A stretch of DNA of 64,000 nucleotides, taken from NCBI GenBank assembly GCA_965227645.1, contig OZ245773.1, positions 3,720,001 to 3,784,000 of the forward strand. Reading direction: 5' to 3'. Origin of the DNA: Flavimaribacter sp024343425 (lineage in GTDB: Bacteria > Pseudomonadota > Alphaproteobacteria > Rhizobiales > Rhizobiaceae). Below the pieces are notes generated by a model, which was not told the origin of the DNA, did no database searches, and worked only from the letters and a program-made list of their open reading frames with translations. Both the position numbers and the translations under genes were made by a program. Shown in pieces: positions 32,606-41,462 of this stretch; position 1 is the stretch's first letter; the number at the start of each line of letters is the position of its first letter.

Positions 32606-33817
32606 ATGCGTGGATTTGCGACTTCACTGCTTGGCAGCGCAATCGCAGGCGTTATGCTGGCAACCGCGACGTTCGGCGCCGCAAACGCGGAGGATGTCAT
32701 CAAGGTGGGCGCGCCCCTGCCGCTGACAGGCCCGCTCTCGCCGGAAGGCGAAAAGCAGAAACGCGGCTATGATCTGTGGGCCAGCAAGGTCAACGAATCC
32801 GGCGGCATCGAAGTCGACGGCAAGACCTACACCGTCGAGATTGTCTATGTCGACTACGAATCCAACACCCCGCGCGCCGTCCAGTCGGCCGAGCGCCTGA
32901 TCACCGAGGACGAAGTCAACTTCCTGTTCTCGCCGTTCGGCTCCGGCGCCGCAAAAGCCGCCAGCAGTGTTTCCGAGCGCTACCAGATACCGACCATCGC
33001 CGCCACGGCGTCCTCCGAACAGGTCTACGACCAGGGCTACAAGTTCCTGTTCGGCACCTTCACGCCGAACGGCACCCTGACCGACCCGCTGGCGAAGATC
33101 GTCGCCGGCTCCGATGAAGACGTGAAGACGGTCGCGATCTACGCCCGTAACGACCTTTTCCCGCTGGCCATCGCCAAGGAAATGGAAGGCTCGGCGAATG
33201 GCAACGGCTTCGAGATCGTCTCCTTCGACGAATATGCGATCGGCACCGTCGATCACGCCTCGGCGCTCACCCTGATGCGCCAGTCGCAGCCGGACTGGGT
33301 GTTTGCGACCGGCTACATCAACGATCTCATCCTGATCCGGCGCCAGATGTCCGAACTCGGCGTCTCTCCGAAAGTTCTGACGATGATCGCCGGCCCCGCC
33401 TATCGCGAGTTCATCGAAGCCGGCGGCAGCTCCGCCGACAACGTATCGAGCGCAGCCTGGTGGCATCCCGCCGTATCCTATGACGGCGAGGGCGTTTTCG
33501 GCTCCACCGCAGACTATATCGCGGCTTTCGAAGAAACCTACGGATCGACGCCCGACTATGCCGAAGCTTCGGCGAGCGCTGCAGGCGATATCCTGCAGAT
33601 CGCCATCGAAAAGGCCGGCAGCATCGACCCGCAGGCCGTGCGCGACGCGCTGGCCGGCCTCGACGTGATGACCTTCTACGGCCCGGTCAAGTTCGGCGAA
33701 AACGGCCAGATCACCTCGCTCGAGCCGCCGGTCTTCCAGATCCAGGACGGAGAGCCCAAGGTTATCTATCCGGATGCGATCAAGCAGTCCGACATGCGCT
33801 ACGGCGGCATCAAGTAA
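32606..33817 (+). CDS. ABC transporter substrate-binding protein, LivK/amide type
   Basis: A 403-residue type I binding protein of the branched-chain amino acid/amide/urea (HAAT) family. Ribosome site AAAGGAG precedes the start. A signal peptide ends ANA at about 26-28, and the mature start EDVIKVGAPLPLTGPLSPEGE is typical of the ligand-binding lobe. It supplies the LivHMGF-type complex encoded next. A hairpin follows its stop, as usual between an abundant binding protein and the membrane components. Confidence 0.92.
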   Translation: MRGFATSLLGSAIAGVMLATATFGAANAEDVIKVGAPLPLTGPLSPEGEKQKRGYDLWASKVNESGGIEVDGKTYTVEIVYVDYESNTPRAVQSAERLITEDEVNFLFSPFGSGAAKAASSVSERYQIPTIAATASSEQVYDQGYKFLFGTFTPNGTLTDPLAKIVAGSDEDVKTVAIYARNDLFPLAIAKEMEGSANGNGFEIVSFDEYAIGTVDHASALTLMRQSQPDWVFATGYINDLILIRRQMSELGVSPKVLTMIAGPAYREFIEAGGSSADNVSSAAWWHPAVSYDGEGVFGSTADYIAAFEETYGSTPDYAEASASAAGDILQIAIEKAGSIDPQAVRDALAGLDVMTFYGPVKFGENGQITSLEPPVFQIQDGEPKVIYPDAIKQSDMRYGGIK

Positions 33818-33834
33818 GCTGAATTCGGCGAAAT

Positions 33835-33858
33835 CCCGCGAGCCATGAGGCTCGCGGG
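33835..33858 (+). terminator. 10-bp perfect hairpin after the liv-type binding-protein gene
   Basis: CCCGCGAGCC (33835-33844), loop ATGA, GGCTCGCGGG (33849-33858), then CTACTCCTCTTA. The tail is pyrimidine-rich but not a clean T-run. It is probably a partial terminator or mRNA-stabilising hairpin, giving more binding protein than permease. Confidence 0.65.
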
Positions 33859-33885
33859 CTACTCCTCTTATCCGGCGCACTCGCA

Positions 33886-34752
33886 ATGCTTTATATCCAG
33901 ATACTCCTGAACGGGCTCATGCTCGGCGGACTCTACGCGTGCATCGCGGTGGGCTTCTCGCTGGTCTGGGGCGTTCTGAACGTCATCAACATCATGCACG
34001 GCTCCTTCGTCGTGCTTGGATCCTACGTCGCCTATTTCGCCTACGTGCATCTCGGCATTCACCCGTTCGTCTCGATCGTGCTCGCCGGCGGCGTCCTGTT
34101 CGCGCTCGGTTACCTGCTGCAGATCGGGCTGATCAACCGGGTGGTCGGCGCTCCGGTCCTGACAACGCTGGTGCTGACCTTCGGGCTCGACCTGCTGCTG
34201 AACAACGGCATGCTTCTGGCCTTCTCGGCTGACTACCGCACCGTGCGGCTGGAATCGCCATTCGGCAGCGCCATTGTCGGCGGTCTCGTCATTCCGCTGA
34301 GCCGTCTCTACGCCATGCTGCTTGCCGCGGCGCTAACCGGTCTGCTCTATGTGGTCCTGATACGCTCCCGCATGGGCCGCGCGATCGTCGCCGTGCGCAT
34401 GGACCGGGAAGCCGCGGCGCTGATGGGCGTCAACGTCAACCGGGTTTACGCGCTCACCTTCGGCATCGGCGCGCTGATGGCGGGCGCCGCCGGAAGCCTC
34501 CTCAGCCTGATTTTTCCGATATCGCCGCTCGCATCGACCGATTTCCTCGGCATCGCCTTTGTCGTCTGCGTGCTTGGCGGGCTGGGCAGCATCGCCGGCG
34601 CCATGGTCGGCGGCCTGGCCCTCGGCGTCATCCAGAGCTTCGGCGCGCTGTTCATCGGTCCGCAACACGGGCTGACGATCGCCTTCGCGCTTCTCATTCT
34701 TCTGCTGATCTTCAAACCGACGGGGATCATGGGCCGGAGTGGCTACGAATGA
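33886..34752 (+). CDS. livH: branched-chain amino acid-type ABC permease LivH
   Basis: A 288-residue membrane protein of the LivH family with eight or so hydrophobic segments. Motifs include LNGLMLGGLYACIAVGFSLV near the start, and GRAIVAVRMDREAAALMGVN, the ATPase-contact loop of the family, at about 164-183. The stop overlaps livM (ATGA). Confidence 0.93.
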   Translation: MLYIQILLNGLMLGGLYACIAVGFSLVWGVLNVINIMHGSFVVLGSYVAYFAYVHLGIHPFVSIVLAGGVLFALGYLLQIGLINRVVGAPVLTTLVLTFGLDLLLNNGMLLAFSADYRTVRLESPFGSAIVGGLVIPLSRLYAMLLAAALTGLLYVVLIRSRMGRAIVAVRMDREAAALMGVNVNRVYALTFGIGALMAGAAGSLLSLIFPISPLASTDFLGIAFVVCVLGGLGSIAGAMVGGLALGVIQSFGALFIGPQHGLTIAFALLILLLIFKPTGIMGRSGYE

Positions 34753-35687
34753 TACGCATCCTCATTTCCATAATCGTCGTGGCGGCGATCGCAATGCTGC
34801 CCCTGCTTGGCGACAACTACCTGCTTCGTCTCGGCACGATGTTCGCCATGTACTGCGTGCTCGCCCTGTCCTGGAACGTCATCGGCGGCTATGCCGGCTA
34901 CCCGTCCTTTTCGACAGCGGCCTTCTTCGGACTGGGTGCATACACCGGCGCAATCCTGCAGGGCGCAGGCGTGCCGATGTTCGCCGCCTGGATCGCCGCA
35001 TGCCTGTCCGCAGGTTTGTTCGCTGTGTTGCTCGGCATGGCGATCCTGCACCTCAAAGGTCATTATTTCGCCATCGCCAGTCTCGTCGTGGCGGAAGTCC
35101 TGGTCGAAATCGCCACGTCCTGGACCAGCCTCACCGGCGGCGGAATGGGCATCAACCTGCCTGTCCTGCGCATTTCGGTCGCCGCCCAGGCGCAGCTTTT
35201 CTTCTACGCCATGCTGGCCGCCGCGGTGCTCGCCTTCATCATGAACTGGCTGGTCGGCGCCGGCCGGATCGGCTTCGCGCTTCAGTGCATCCGGCAAAAC
35301 GAGGACGCTTCGTCCATGGTCGGCATCGACACGACCCGCTACAAGGTGATCGCCTTCACCCTGTCGTCGCTCTTTGTCGGCGGCGCCGGCGCGATCTATG
35401 CCTCATGGGTCTTCTATATCGAGCCGCCGGACGTCTTTTCGATCCTGCTTTCCGTCAAGCCGATCGTGATGGTGCTGCTTGGCGGGGCCGGAACGATCTT
35501 CGGACCGGTCATCGGCGCATTCGTCTTCATCGTCATGGAAGAACTGGTCTGGCGCAACTTCCTGTCGTTCCACGCCGCCGTGCTGGGCGTCCTGATCGTC
35601 GCCCTGATCTTCTTCCTGCCGAACGGAATTCTGGGCGTCATACGTCGCCGCAGGGCCGCCCGGTCAACGGAGGGCGCCGCGTCATGA
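34749..35687 (+). CDS. livM: branched-chain amino acid-type ABC permease LivM
   Basis: A 312-residue LivM-family permease. Typical elements are LSWNVIGGYAGYPSFSTAAF (the family form is GYAGQ.SLGHAAF), GRIGFALQCIRQNEDASSMV (ATPase-contact loop) and GGAGTIFGPVIGAFVFIVM. It overlaps livH upstream and livG downstream by ATGA in both cases, so the four components are tightly coupled. Confidence 0.93.
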   Translation: MIRILISIIVVAAIAMLPLLGDNYLLRLGTMFAMYCVLALSWNVIGGYAGYPSFSTAAFFGLGAYTGAILQGAGVPMFAAWIAACLSAGLFAVLLGMAILHLKGHYFAIASLVVAEVLVEIATSWTSLTGGGMGINLPVLRISVAAQAQLFFYAMLAAAVLAFIMNWLVGAGRIGFALQCIRQNEDASSMVGIDTTRYKVIAFTLSSLFVGGAGAIYASWVFYIEPPDVFSILLSVKPIVMVLLGGAGTIFGPVIGAFVFIVMEELVWRNFLSFHAAVLGVLIVALIFFLPNGILGVIRRRRAARSTEGAAS

Positions 35688-36442
35688 GCATCCTCACCCT
35701 GCAGGGCGTTTCGCGGACATTCGACGGACTGATCGCGCTCGACGCGGTCGACCTCTCCGTCGAAAAGGGAGAAATCGTCGGTCTGATCGGCCCGAATGGC
35801 GCCGGCAAGACCACGCTGGTCAATGTCGTGACGGGAGCGCTGCGTCCGACCGCCGGCCAGGTGATCTTCGACGGGACCAGCATCGGCGGGCGCAAGCCCT
35901 ACCAGATCGGCCGGCTGGGCGTCGCCCGCACCTATCAGGTGGTTCAGCCCTTCCCGGAAATGACGGCGCTTGAAAACGTCATGGCGCCTGCGGTCTTCGC
36001 AGCCGGCGCATCCGACATGGAGACGGCGCGCCAAAAGGCGCGCGAGGCGCTGGAGTTCGTGGGTCTCGCGGATTCGGCGGACATCATCGCCTCGGAACTG
36101 ACGCTGGCCGGACGCAAGCGCCTCGAGCTTGCCAAGAGCCTCGCCATGAAGCCCAAGGTGCTGCTGCTCGACGAGGTCAACGCCGGCCTCAACCCGGCCG
36201 AAATCGACGGCGCGCTCGAGCTGATCCGCAAGATTGCGGCGAGCGGCGTAACGGTGATCATCATCGAACATCTGATGAAAGTGGTCATGACGCTTTGCAC
36301 CCGCATCGTGGTCCTGCATCACGGCGCGAAGATCGCCGAGGGCACGCCCGAGGAGATCAGCAAGGACGAGCAGGTGATCAAGGCGTATCTCGGCAAGCGC
36401 TATTCGCAGAATATTGCCGGAAAGGCGGACGCCAATGGCTGA
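35684..36442 (+). CDS. livG: branched-chain amino acid-type ABC ATPase LivG
   Basis: A 252-residue ATPase. Walker A is GPNGAGKTT (about 37-45), the signature LTLAGRKRLELAKSLAM and Walker B VLLLDEVNAGLNP. Family length is about 250. The start at 35684 overlaps the livM stop; the long open frame upstream is not coding. Note that Walker B ends in Glu-Val-Asn rather than Glu-Pro-Xaa, a common variant in this group. Confidence 0.93.
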   Translation: MSILTLQGVSRTFDGLIALDAVDLSVEKGEIVGLIGPNGAGKTTLVNVVTGALRPTAGQVIFDGTSIGGRKPYQIGRLGVARTYQVVQPFPEMTALENVMAPAVFAAGASDMETARQKAREALEFVGLADSADIIASELTLAGRKRLELAKSLAMKPKVLLLDEVNAGLNPAEIDGALELIRKIAASGVTVIIIEHLMKVVMTLCTRIVVLHHGAKIAEGTPEEISKDEQVIKAYLGKRYSQNIAGKADANG

Positions 36443-37157
36443 GAAGGTTCTAGAAATATCTGGCCTCCAGGGCGGATACGGCGAAATCCAGGTCCTGTGG
36501 GGCGTCGACCTTGCAGTCGAAGCCGGCGAAATGGTTTGCCTGATCGGCTCGAACGGCGCAGGCAAGACAACGCTTCTGAAAACGATTTCTGGGCTCGTTC
36601 CGGCGACGTCCGGATCCATCATCACCGATGCCGGCGACCTTGCCGGCAAGTCGCCGGAGGAAGTGCTGCGCGCCGGCGTCGCCCATGTGCCCGAAGGCCG
36701 TCGCCTGTTCAGAACCATGTCGGTTCGCGACAACCTGATGATGGGCGCCTATCTGCGGCCGCAGAACGATCCTCAGGTTAAACGGGATCTTGAGCGCGTC
36801 ATGACCATGTTCCCGCGTCTGGCCGAACGCGCGCGCCAGGACGCTGGCACGCTTTCCGGCGGCGAACAGCAGATGTGCGCCATCGGCCGCGGCATCATGA
36901 GCGATCCGAAACTCCTCATGATCGACGAGTTGTCGCTCGGCCTTGCGCCGCAGGCTGTCGACATGCTCGGAGAGGCGCTCGTCGAGATCAATCGCGGCGG
37001 CGTCGCCATCCTGCTCATCGAACAGGACGTGATGACCGCGCTCGATCTGGCGCACCGCGCCTATATTCTCGATCGCGGCCGGATAACGCTCTCCGGTCCA
37101 TCTTCCGAAATCGCGAACGCGCCGGCAGTGCGCGAAGCCTATATCGGCGTCACCTGA
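36435..37157 (+). CDS. livF: branched-chain amino acid-type ABC ATPase LivF
   Basis: A 240-residue ATPase: Walker A GSNGAGKTT (about 38-46), VPEGRRLFRTMSVRDNL, signature LSGGEQQMCAIGRGIM, Walker B LLMIDELSLGLAP. The start at 36435 overlaps the end of livG by 8 bases. It completes the importer. Catabolic genes begin 32 bases later, so transporter and enzymes are likely one transcript. Confidence 0.93.
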   Translation: MAEKVLEISGLQGGYGEIQVLWGVDLAVEAGEMVCLIGSNGAGKTTLLKTISGLVPATSGSIITDAGDLAGKSPEEVLRAGVAHVPEGRRLFRTMSVRDNLMMGAYLRPQNDPQVKRDLERVMTMFPRLAERARQDAGTLSGGEQQMCAIGRGIMSDPKLLMIDELSLGLAPQAVDMLGEALVEINRGGVAILLIEQDVMTALDLAHRAYILDRGRITLSGPSSEIANAPAVREAYIGVT

Positions 37158-37189
37158 CGACAGCCCGAATGACGATGGAGTAATCTGTG

Positions 37190-38671
37190 ATGAATGAGCA
37201 TGCTGTCACCCACAGCGGGCAATTTGAGACGATCCTGTGTCCCTACGACGGGCATGAAGTCGGACAAATGCCGATCAGCGACGCCGACGACGTGGATGCG
37301 GCGATCAGCGCCGCCGTCGAAACCTTCGCCAAGACGAAGAGGCTGCCGCGTTTCGTGCGCGCCGATATCCTGGAACGCGCGGCTGACATCCTTGAAAAGC
37401 GACGGGAGGAGATCACGCTTCTGATCGCGGCTGAAGCCGGCAAGCCGCTCTACGACGCCCGCGGCGAGGTTTCGCGCTCCCTCTTCAATCTGCGCAACGC
37501 AGCGCGCGAGGCGCGCAATTTCGCTGGCCAGGAAGTGCCGCTGGATGTCGACGAGAGCGTCTTCGCCTACCAGACGACGCGACCGGACGGTTCGCGTCTC
37601 GACATGGCGGACGCGGACATCGAAACGCTGAGCAATCTCGGTCGCCGCTTCGGCGTGGCGCGACGGTTCCCGATCGGTCCGGTGCTGGCGATCACGCCGT
37701 TCAATTTTCCTCTCAATCTCGTCCTGCACAAGGTGGCGCCCGCGCTTGCCGTCGGCAACACCGTCATCTTGAAACCTGCGCCTCAGACGCCGCTGACCAG
37801 CATGGTTCTGGCGGAGATATTCGCCGAAGCCGGCTTGCCGGACGGCGCGCTCTCCGTGGTTCATTGCAATGTCGAGCAGGCCGAGCGGATGGTGCGCGAC
37901 GAGCGCGTTCGCATGGTCACCTTCACGGGCAGCGCGAAGGTCGGCTGGCACGTCAAGAACATGGCCGGAAGCAAGAAGGTCGCTCTCGAACTCGGCGGCA
38001 ACGGCGCCGTCGTGGTCGCCGATGACGCGGATATCGAATTTGCGGCCGCCCGCTGCGTGCGCGGCGGCGTCGTCTATGGCGGCCAGTACTGCATCGGCGT
38101 CCAGCGCGTTTTCGTGCACGACGCCGTATACGACCGCTTCGAAAAGGAACTGCTTGATCGCGTAAAAGCTTGCCGCGTCGGCAATCCACTCGAAGAAGGC
38201 GTCGACGTCGGCCCCGTCATCGACGAGGGGTCTGCAAAACGCATCGAAAGCTGGATCAACGAGGCGGTCGCCGGCGGGGCGCGCGTGCTTGCCGGCGGCA
38301 AGCGTCACAATGCGGTCATCGAACCGACCGTGCTCACCGACACCACCCCCGACATGAAGGTCGAGGCCGAGGAGATCTTCGGCCCGGTTATCACCCTCAC
38401 GCGGGTATCGAGCGCCGAGGAAGGCGTTCGGCGCGCCGCCGATTCCCGTTACGGCCTGCAGGGCGGCTATTTCACCAACGACCTCAAGGCGGCCTTCCGG
38501 GCGCTCGAAGACTGGGACGTCGGCGGCCTGATGATCAATGACGTTCCGATCTACCGCATCGACAACATGCCGTTCGGCGGCTGGAAGGATTCCGGTTTCG
38601 GCCGCGAGGGAACCCGCTACGCCATGGACAGCATGACCGACATCAAGTTTCTCGTTGTCAATTATGGCTGA
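37190..38671 (+). CDS. aldehyde dehydrogenase family protein
   Basis: A 493-residue NAD(P)-dependent aldehyde dehydrogenase. Visible are the cofactor-region motif ITPFNFPLNLVLHK, VTFTGSAKVG, the general-base Glu in ALELGGNG, the catalytic Cys in GGQYCIGVQR and EEIFGPV. Start ATG 37190 has GGAG 9 bases upstream; GTG 37187 is an alternative. The segment at about 115-145 holds extra residues compared with typical family members. It probably oxidises an amino- or semialdehyde intermediate of the compound imported by the liv-type transporter. Confidence 0.92.
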   Translation: MNEHAVTHSGQFETILCPYDGHEVGQMPISDADDVDAAISAAVETFAKTKRLPRFVRADILERAADILEKRREEITLLIAAEAGKPLYDARGEVSRSLFNLRNAAREARNFAGQEVPLDVDESVFAYQTTRPDGSRLDMADADIETLSNLGRRFGVARRFPIGPVLAITPFNFPLNLVLHKVAPALAVGNTVILKPAPQTPLTSMVLAEIFAEAGLPDGALSVVHCNVEQAERMVRDERVRMVTFTGSAKVGWHVKNMAGSKKVALELGGNGAVVVADDADIEFAAARCVRGGVVYGGQYCIGVQRVFVHDAVYDRFEKELLDRVKACRVGNPLEEGVDVGPVIDEGSAKRIESWINEAVAGGARVLAGGKRHNAVIEPTVLTDTTPDMKVEAEEIFGPVITLTRVSSAEEGVRRAADSRYGLQGGYFTNDLKAAFRALEDWDVGGLMINDVPIYRIDNMPFGGWKDSGFGREGTRYAMDSMTDIKFLVVNYG

Positions 38672-39455
38672 ACGCCGGCAATTGGCGGTGGCGGTCGCCG
38701 GGTTTGGCAGCGTCGGGCTGAAGGTCGCCCGGGCGCTGGATGCGGGTATCGACGGCCTGCGTCTGGCGGCGGTCGCCGCCAGCAGTCCCGAAAGCGCGCG
38801 CAAACGCATTGCGGAATTCAAGTCATCGCCGGCGGTCGTGACGCTCGACGAACTCGCCGACCACGGCGATATCGTCGTCGAGTGCCTGCCGCCCGACTGC
38901 TTTCGCGCCGTTGCGCTTTCGGCGTTGGAACGCGACCGCATCCTGATCGCCGCCAGCGTCGGCGGGCTGCTTGAAAATCCCGACATTGTCGAACGCGCGC
39001 AAACGGGTTCGGGGCGGATCATCGCCCCGTCAGGAGCCATCGCCGGCGTCGACGCCCTGTCCGCTGCGCGCGAGGCCGGACTGCAATCGGTGAAACTCAT
39101 CTCCACCAAGCCGCCGAAGGCGTTCGGGCAAGCAGGCGACGACATTGTGGAACCTGCCACCATTTTCGTAGGCTCGGCCCGCGAGGCCGTCAGGCGCTTT
39201 CCGAAGAACATCAATGTCGCGGCCACCGTCAGCCTCGCCGGGCTCGGCCCGGATCGCACGATCATCGAAATCCGGGCGGATCCAGCAGCAACCGCGAACC
39301 GCCACGAATTGCAGATCGTCTCAGGCGTTGGCGAGGCCGTCATGTCGTCGGTCAACCTGCCGGATCCGGACAATCCGAAAAGCAGCGCCATTACCGGCTA
39401 CAGCATCATCGCGGCCCTGCGCCGCCTCGCCGATCCGCTGAGCATCGGCAGTTGA
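38664..39455 (+). CDS. aspartate dehydrogenase-like protein (NadX family)
   Basis: A 263-residue NAD(P)-dependent dehydrogenase. The Rossmann start VAVAGFGSVGLKVARAL (about 8-24) and the C-terminal domain VAATVSLAGLGPDRTIIEIR with the family's catalytic His in NRHEL match L-aspartate dehydrogenase (DUF108). It starts inside the end of the aldehyde dehydrogenase gene (8-base overlap). In NadX the product is iminoaspartate for NAD synthesis. Here, without nadA or nadC nearby, a catabolic oxidation or reductive amination of a related amino acid is more likely. Confidence 0.78.
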   Translation: MAERRQLAVAVAGFGSVGLKVARALDAGIDGLRLAAVAASSPESARKRIAEFKSSPAVVTLDELADHGDIVVECLPPDCFRAVALSALERDRILIAASVGGLLENPDIVERAQTGSGRIIAPSGAIAGVDALSAAREAGLQSVKLISTKPPKAFGQAGDDIVEPATIFVGSAREAVRRFPKNINVAATVSLAGLGPDRTIIEIRADPAATANRHELQIVSGVGEAVMSSVNLPDPDNPKSSAITGYSIIAALRRLADPLSIGS

Positions 39456-39483
39456 ATTCCACAGACATGAAAGGATCACCAAC

Positions 39484-40239
39484 ATGAACAAACCCGTCGA
39501 GATGAAGGCCGGAGGCTACGCCTATGCGCCGGGCGTCTTTCAATATTCAGCCGGCGTCGGCGCGCTTCCCGGTTTCCGGATCGACCGGGTCCGGTTCGAA
39601 CGGGTCGTGCCGATGAAAAGAGGGTTCGAACTCATCGCCGACTATCTCGGTTCGATCGGCCGGCCGCTGACGGCGTTCTGCGCCTGCGAGATGCGCTCGC
39701 CGGAACCCTTCACCGAAGAGAGCTTCGTCTCCTTCAATCGCGACTATTCGCAGACCCTTATCGAATGGGGCGTCATGAAGGGCGAGGACAATCCGGTGGC
39801 GCGGTCCAATGTCTGCCCGGAAATCGACCCGCCAGCCGAACCCGGCTTCTACGCTTTCTGCCATACTGTTCCCGACGACGATTCCGCGCCCACCTTCACG
39901 ATCGCCGGCAGCGGCGAGGCGCCGGAGGGCAAGGGCAATTATCGGGATCACATCATCCGGCGCGGCGACGTCGACGCCGACGGGCTGCACGAGAAGGCCC
40001 GGTGGGTCATCGGCGAGATGGAGCGGCGCATGAGCTTGTTCGACGCCGGCTGGAAGGACACCACCGCCGCGCAACTCTACACGGTCTTCGACGTCCACCC
40101 CTTCATCGAGGATCTGGTCAGGCGCGGCGTCATGCGCGACGGCCTGACCTGGCACTACAACCGGCCGCCGGTGGTGGAGCTCGATTATGAAATGGATTGC
40201 CGCCGCATCCGGCACGAGCGGGTGATTTCCGCAGGATAA
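39484..40239 (+). CDS. CnbZ-like protein (2-amino-5-chloromuconate deaminase family)
   Basis: A 251-residue soluble protein. The N-terminal GGYAYAPGVFQYSAGVGALP, then RPLTAFCACEMRSPEPF, and RSNVCPEIDPPAEPGFYAF recall the CnbZ deaminase family, which removes the amino group from aminomuconate-type enamines; this is from memory of the family and not certain. The protein lacks a signal peptide. It is the last gene of the liv-type catabolic operon, 28 bases after the aspartate-dehydrogenase-like gene, followed by a terminator. With the aldehyde dehydrogenase it could form an aminomuconate-like branch. Confidence 0.6.
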   Translation: MNKPVEMKAGGYAYAPGVFQYSAGVGALPGFRIDRVRFERVVPMKRGFELIADYLGSIGRPLTAFCACEMRSPEPFTEESFVSFNRDYSQTLIEWGVMKGEDNPVARSNVCPEIDPPAEPGFYAFCHTVPDDDSAPTFTIAGSGEAPEGKGNYRDHIIRRGDVDADGLHEKARWVIGEMERRMSLFDAGWKDTTAAQLYTVFDVHPFIEDLVRRGVMRDGLTWHYNRPPVVELDYEMDCRRIRHERVISAG

Positions 40240-40251
40240 CAGATAGGGAGC

Positions 40252-40279
40252 GGCCGGCTTCACGCCGGCCCCCGATTTT
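40252..40279. terminator. intrinsic terminator between convergent operons
   Basis: GGCCGGC (40252-40258), loop TTCAC, GCCGGCC (40264-40270), followed on the plus strand by CCCGATTTTT. It serves the rightward operon ending at 40239 and, with the A/T content on the other side weaker, may also limit the leftward one. Confidence 0.7.
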
Positions 40280-40286
40280 TCGCCGA

Positions 40287-41372
40287 TCAGGCGAGTTCGA
40301 TCGCCTTGCCCTTTTCGATGCTCTCTTCTGCCGCAAGCACGATGCGCAGGCTGTTGACGGCTGCGTCCATGGATTCGGTCAGGTCCAGATCCTCGTTAAT
40401 CGCCTTCAGGAAGAACTCCTGTTCCCGGTCGCAGAGATCCTGATGGCCGGGCTCGTCCTCCATGTTGAGGATCTCGTCCTTCTTGGCGAAATTCTTGTCG
40501 CCGTCGACATCCGCGTAGTGGATCTTGATGGCGTCGGTCTTGGTGTGCTGGTCGATATCCGCGGAGTCGGACAGTTCGTCCGTTTCCTTGTCGTTCTGGT
40601 TCTGGCCGGCGACGATCGACACGGCGCCCTTCGGACCAACGACGTCCTTCACGAAATAGGCGATCTCGCTCATCATCGGGCCCCAGCCGGCCTCGTACCA
40701 GCCCACCGAACCGTCATCGAACGTGACATGCAGGTGGCCGTAATTCTGTTTCGCCGCATCGTCCCACAGCTTCGCGCCGATGCCGTGCACGCGCACCGGC
40801 TTTGCGCCGGTCAGCTGGCACATCACGTCGACATAGTGCACGCCGCAATCGACGATCGGTATCAGGGAGTCGATCAGGTTCTTGTGCCAGGACCAGGCCG
40901 GACCGCTGCTCTGCTGGTTGAGGTTGAGACGCATGACCAGCGGCTTGCCGAGCTGCTGCCCCTTCTCGATGAAGGTCACCCATGACGGATGCACCCGCAG
41001 AATGTAGCCGAGCACCAGCTTGCGGTTCGTCTCGCGCGCCTTGGCCACAACCTTCTCCGCGTCCTCGATATTGGTGGCGAGCGGCTTTTCCATGAAGACA
41101 TGGGCGCCGGCGTCCATTGCCTTGATCGCGTATTCGGCATGGGTGTTCGGCCAGGTGTTGATGGAAACGGCGTCCGGCTTCGTGGCAGCCAGAGCCTCGT
41201 CATAGTCCTCGAAAAGCGGATAGCCCTTGAGCTCATCCGGTATCGGTTTGCTCTTGATCATCCGGCTCATGAGACCGACAATCTCGAAACCCTCCATCCG
41301 GTGATAGGCGCTGGCGTGCGAGGCGCCCATGTTTCCGAGACCGACGACGAGAACTTTCACTTTGTCAGGCAC
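40287..41372 (-). CDS. Gfo/Idh/MocA-family oxidoreductase
   Basis: A 361-residue NAD(P)-dependent dehydrogenase. The Rossmann start VLVVGLGNMGASHASAYHRM lies at about 7-26, and the catalytic EKP motif appears as HVFMEKPLATN (about 94-104). The family oxidises or reduces sugars, inositols or other cyclic polyols. It is downstream of the NitT/TauT-type binding-protein gene on the same strand, with a long hairpin between. Its substrate may be what that system imports. Confidence 0.92.
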   Translation of the reverse strand: MPDKVKVLVVGLGNMGASHASAYHRMEGFEIVGLMSRMIKSKPIPDELKGYPLFEDYDEALAATKPDAVSINTWPNTHAEYAIKAMDAGAHVFMEKPLATNIEDAEKVVAKARETNRKLVLGYILRVHPSWVTFIEKGQQLGKPLVMRLNLNQQSSGPAWSWHKNLIDSLIPIVDCGVHYVDVMCQLTGAKPVRVHGIGAKLWDDAAKQNYGHLHVTFDDGSVGWYEAGWGPMMSEIAYFVKDVVGPKGAVSIVAGQNQNDKETDELSDSADIDQHTKTDAIKIHYADVDGDKNFAKKDEILNMEDEPGHQDLCDREQEFFLKAINEDLDLTESMDAAVNSLRIVLAAEESIEKGKAIELA

Positions 41373-41406
41373 AGCGCCCTCCCCTGAATTCGATTGTAGT
41401 TGATAT

Positions 41407-41440
41407 GCGGGCGGCGGCCCCGACAGAGCCCGCCGCCCGC
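41407..41440 (-). promoter_or_regulatory. 11-bp perfect hairpin between binding-protein and Gfo/Idh genes
   Basis: GCGGGCGGCGG (41407-41417) and CCGCCGCCCGC (41430-41440) pair perfectly across 12 bases. No T-run follows on the minus strand, so it is more likely an attenuating or mRNA-stabilising structure at the 3' end of the binding-protein message than a strong terminator. Confidence 0.6.
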
Positions 41441-41462
41441 ACTTTCGTGCGTTTACGCAGTC

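Noticed and set aside
37139..39391. A 750-codon open frame on the minus strand opposite the aldehyde dehydrogenase and aspartate-dehydrogenase-like genes
   Set aside because: Both plus-strand genes have clear catalytic motifs and coupling. The antisense frame is open because of codon bias in high-GC DNA and its translation shows no domain.
38664..39455. nadX for NAD biosynthesis
   Set aside because: No nadA, nadB or nadC nearby and the gene overlaps an aldehyde dehydrogenase in a transport operon, so a biosynthetic label would be unsupported.
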